A DNA stretch of 64,000 bases from the NCBI RefSeq assembly GCF_034008635.1, contig NZ_CP125378.1, positions 3,531,501-3,595,500 on the forward strand. The letters are read 5' to 3'. Position numbers and translations under genes: made by a program. This stretch comes from Pseudomonas sp. P8_229. GTDB lineage: Bacteria; Pseudomonadota; Gammaproteobacteria; Pseudomonadales; Pseudomonadaceae. The notes beneath the pieces are model-generated. The model saw only the letters and a program-made list of their open reading frames with translations, did no database searches and was not told the DNA's origin. Shown piece after piece: positions 63,969 through 64,000 of this stretch; positions within the stretch are counted from its first letter, which is position 1, and each line of letters starts with the position of its first letter.

Positions 63969-64000
63969 GTCAGTTGGAAAAAATCTACGGCGTTCACGCG
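63965..64000 (+). CDS. rlmB: 23S rRNA 2'-O-methyltransferase RlmB, start only
   Basis: Only the first 12 codons (MSQLEKIYGVHA) lie in the window. The N-terminus and the position right after rnr, as in E. coli and PAO1, identify RlmB, which methylates G2251 of 23S rRNA. ATGA overlap with rnr. Confidence 0.85.
   Translation, partial: MSQLEKIYGVHA

Overview
The window is chromosomal DNA of a fluorescent pseudomonad (Pseudomonas fluorescens group). This rests on high-GC coding sequence, dense Pseudomonas-type REP palindromes (core GCGAGCAGGCTCACTCC and variants), and a gene order that, as I recall the P. aeruginosa PAO1 map, follows PA4993 to PA4936 almost gene for gene. Most of it is core genome: LPS Kdo transfer (waaA), thiamine synthesis (TPP riboswitch, thiC, cytX), topoisomerase IV (parE, parC), serine synthesis (serB), phospholipid synthesis (psd), the flagellar stator (motA, motB), ribosome and RNA turnover (rsgA, orn, rnr), and the queG/nnr-tsaE-amiB-mutL-miaA-hfq-hflX-hflK-hflC-hisZ-purA region.

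Layout. 1-6 kb: a conserved hypothetical gene, an aldo/keto reductase-FAD oxidoreductase operon, an SMR pump divergent from a LysR regulator, and waaA. 6-12 kb: a TolC-type outer membrane channel, then thiC and cytX behind a TPP riboswitch. 12-22 kb: nudF-yqiB-cpdA-yqiA-parE, two tandem phytase-like esterase paralogues, a retropepsin-like protease and parC. 22-25 kb: a PqiC-type lipoprotein, an 89-bp tandem repeat of REP-bearing DNA, and an intact IS110-family element inserted exactly inside a REP. 25-33 kb: an AhpA/YtjB membrane protein divergent from serB, a PilZ-fold protein, psd-rhdA, and an HDOD protein. 33-38 kb: motAB behind a good FliA promoter, then an accessory block between motB and rsgA holding a sterol-desaturase-like protein and a tightly coupled three-gene TIR / caspase-like / TIR operon. 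38-43 kb: rsgA, orn, a TRIC-type channel, and a Fic protein with a winged-helix tail behind an AT-rich palindromic promoter. 43-56 kb: the conserved nnr-to-purA run. 56-64 kb: a chemoreceptor, a Fur-box-preceded FbpA/FbpB iron transporter without its ATPase, two tRNA-Leu(CAG) genes with near-identical promoters, rnr, and the start of rlmB.

The most interesting part is the TIR-caspase-TIR cassette (35,993-37,853). Its organisation resembles the TIR-caspase antiphage systems reported as type IV Thoeris, but here two different TIR proteins bracket the protease in one operon. The second highlight is the IS110 element (about 23,243-24,416): its 5' non-coding end folds into a stem whose loop carries guide-like segments matching both sides of the REP target, as expected for a bridge RNA. 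The Fic module, the diverged second phytase-like copy and the ATPase-less iron transporter are lesser accessory features.
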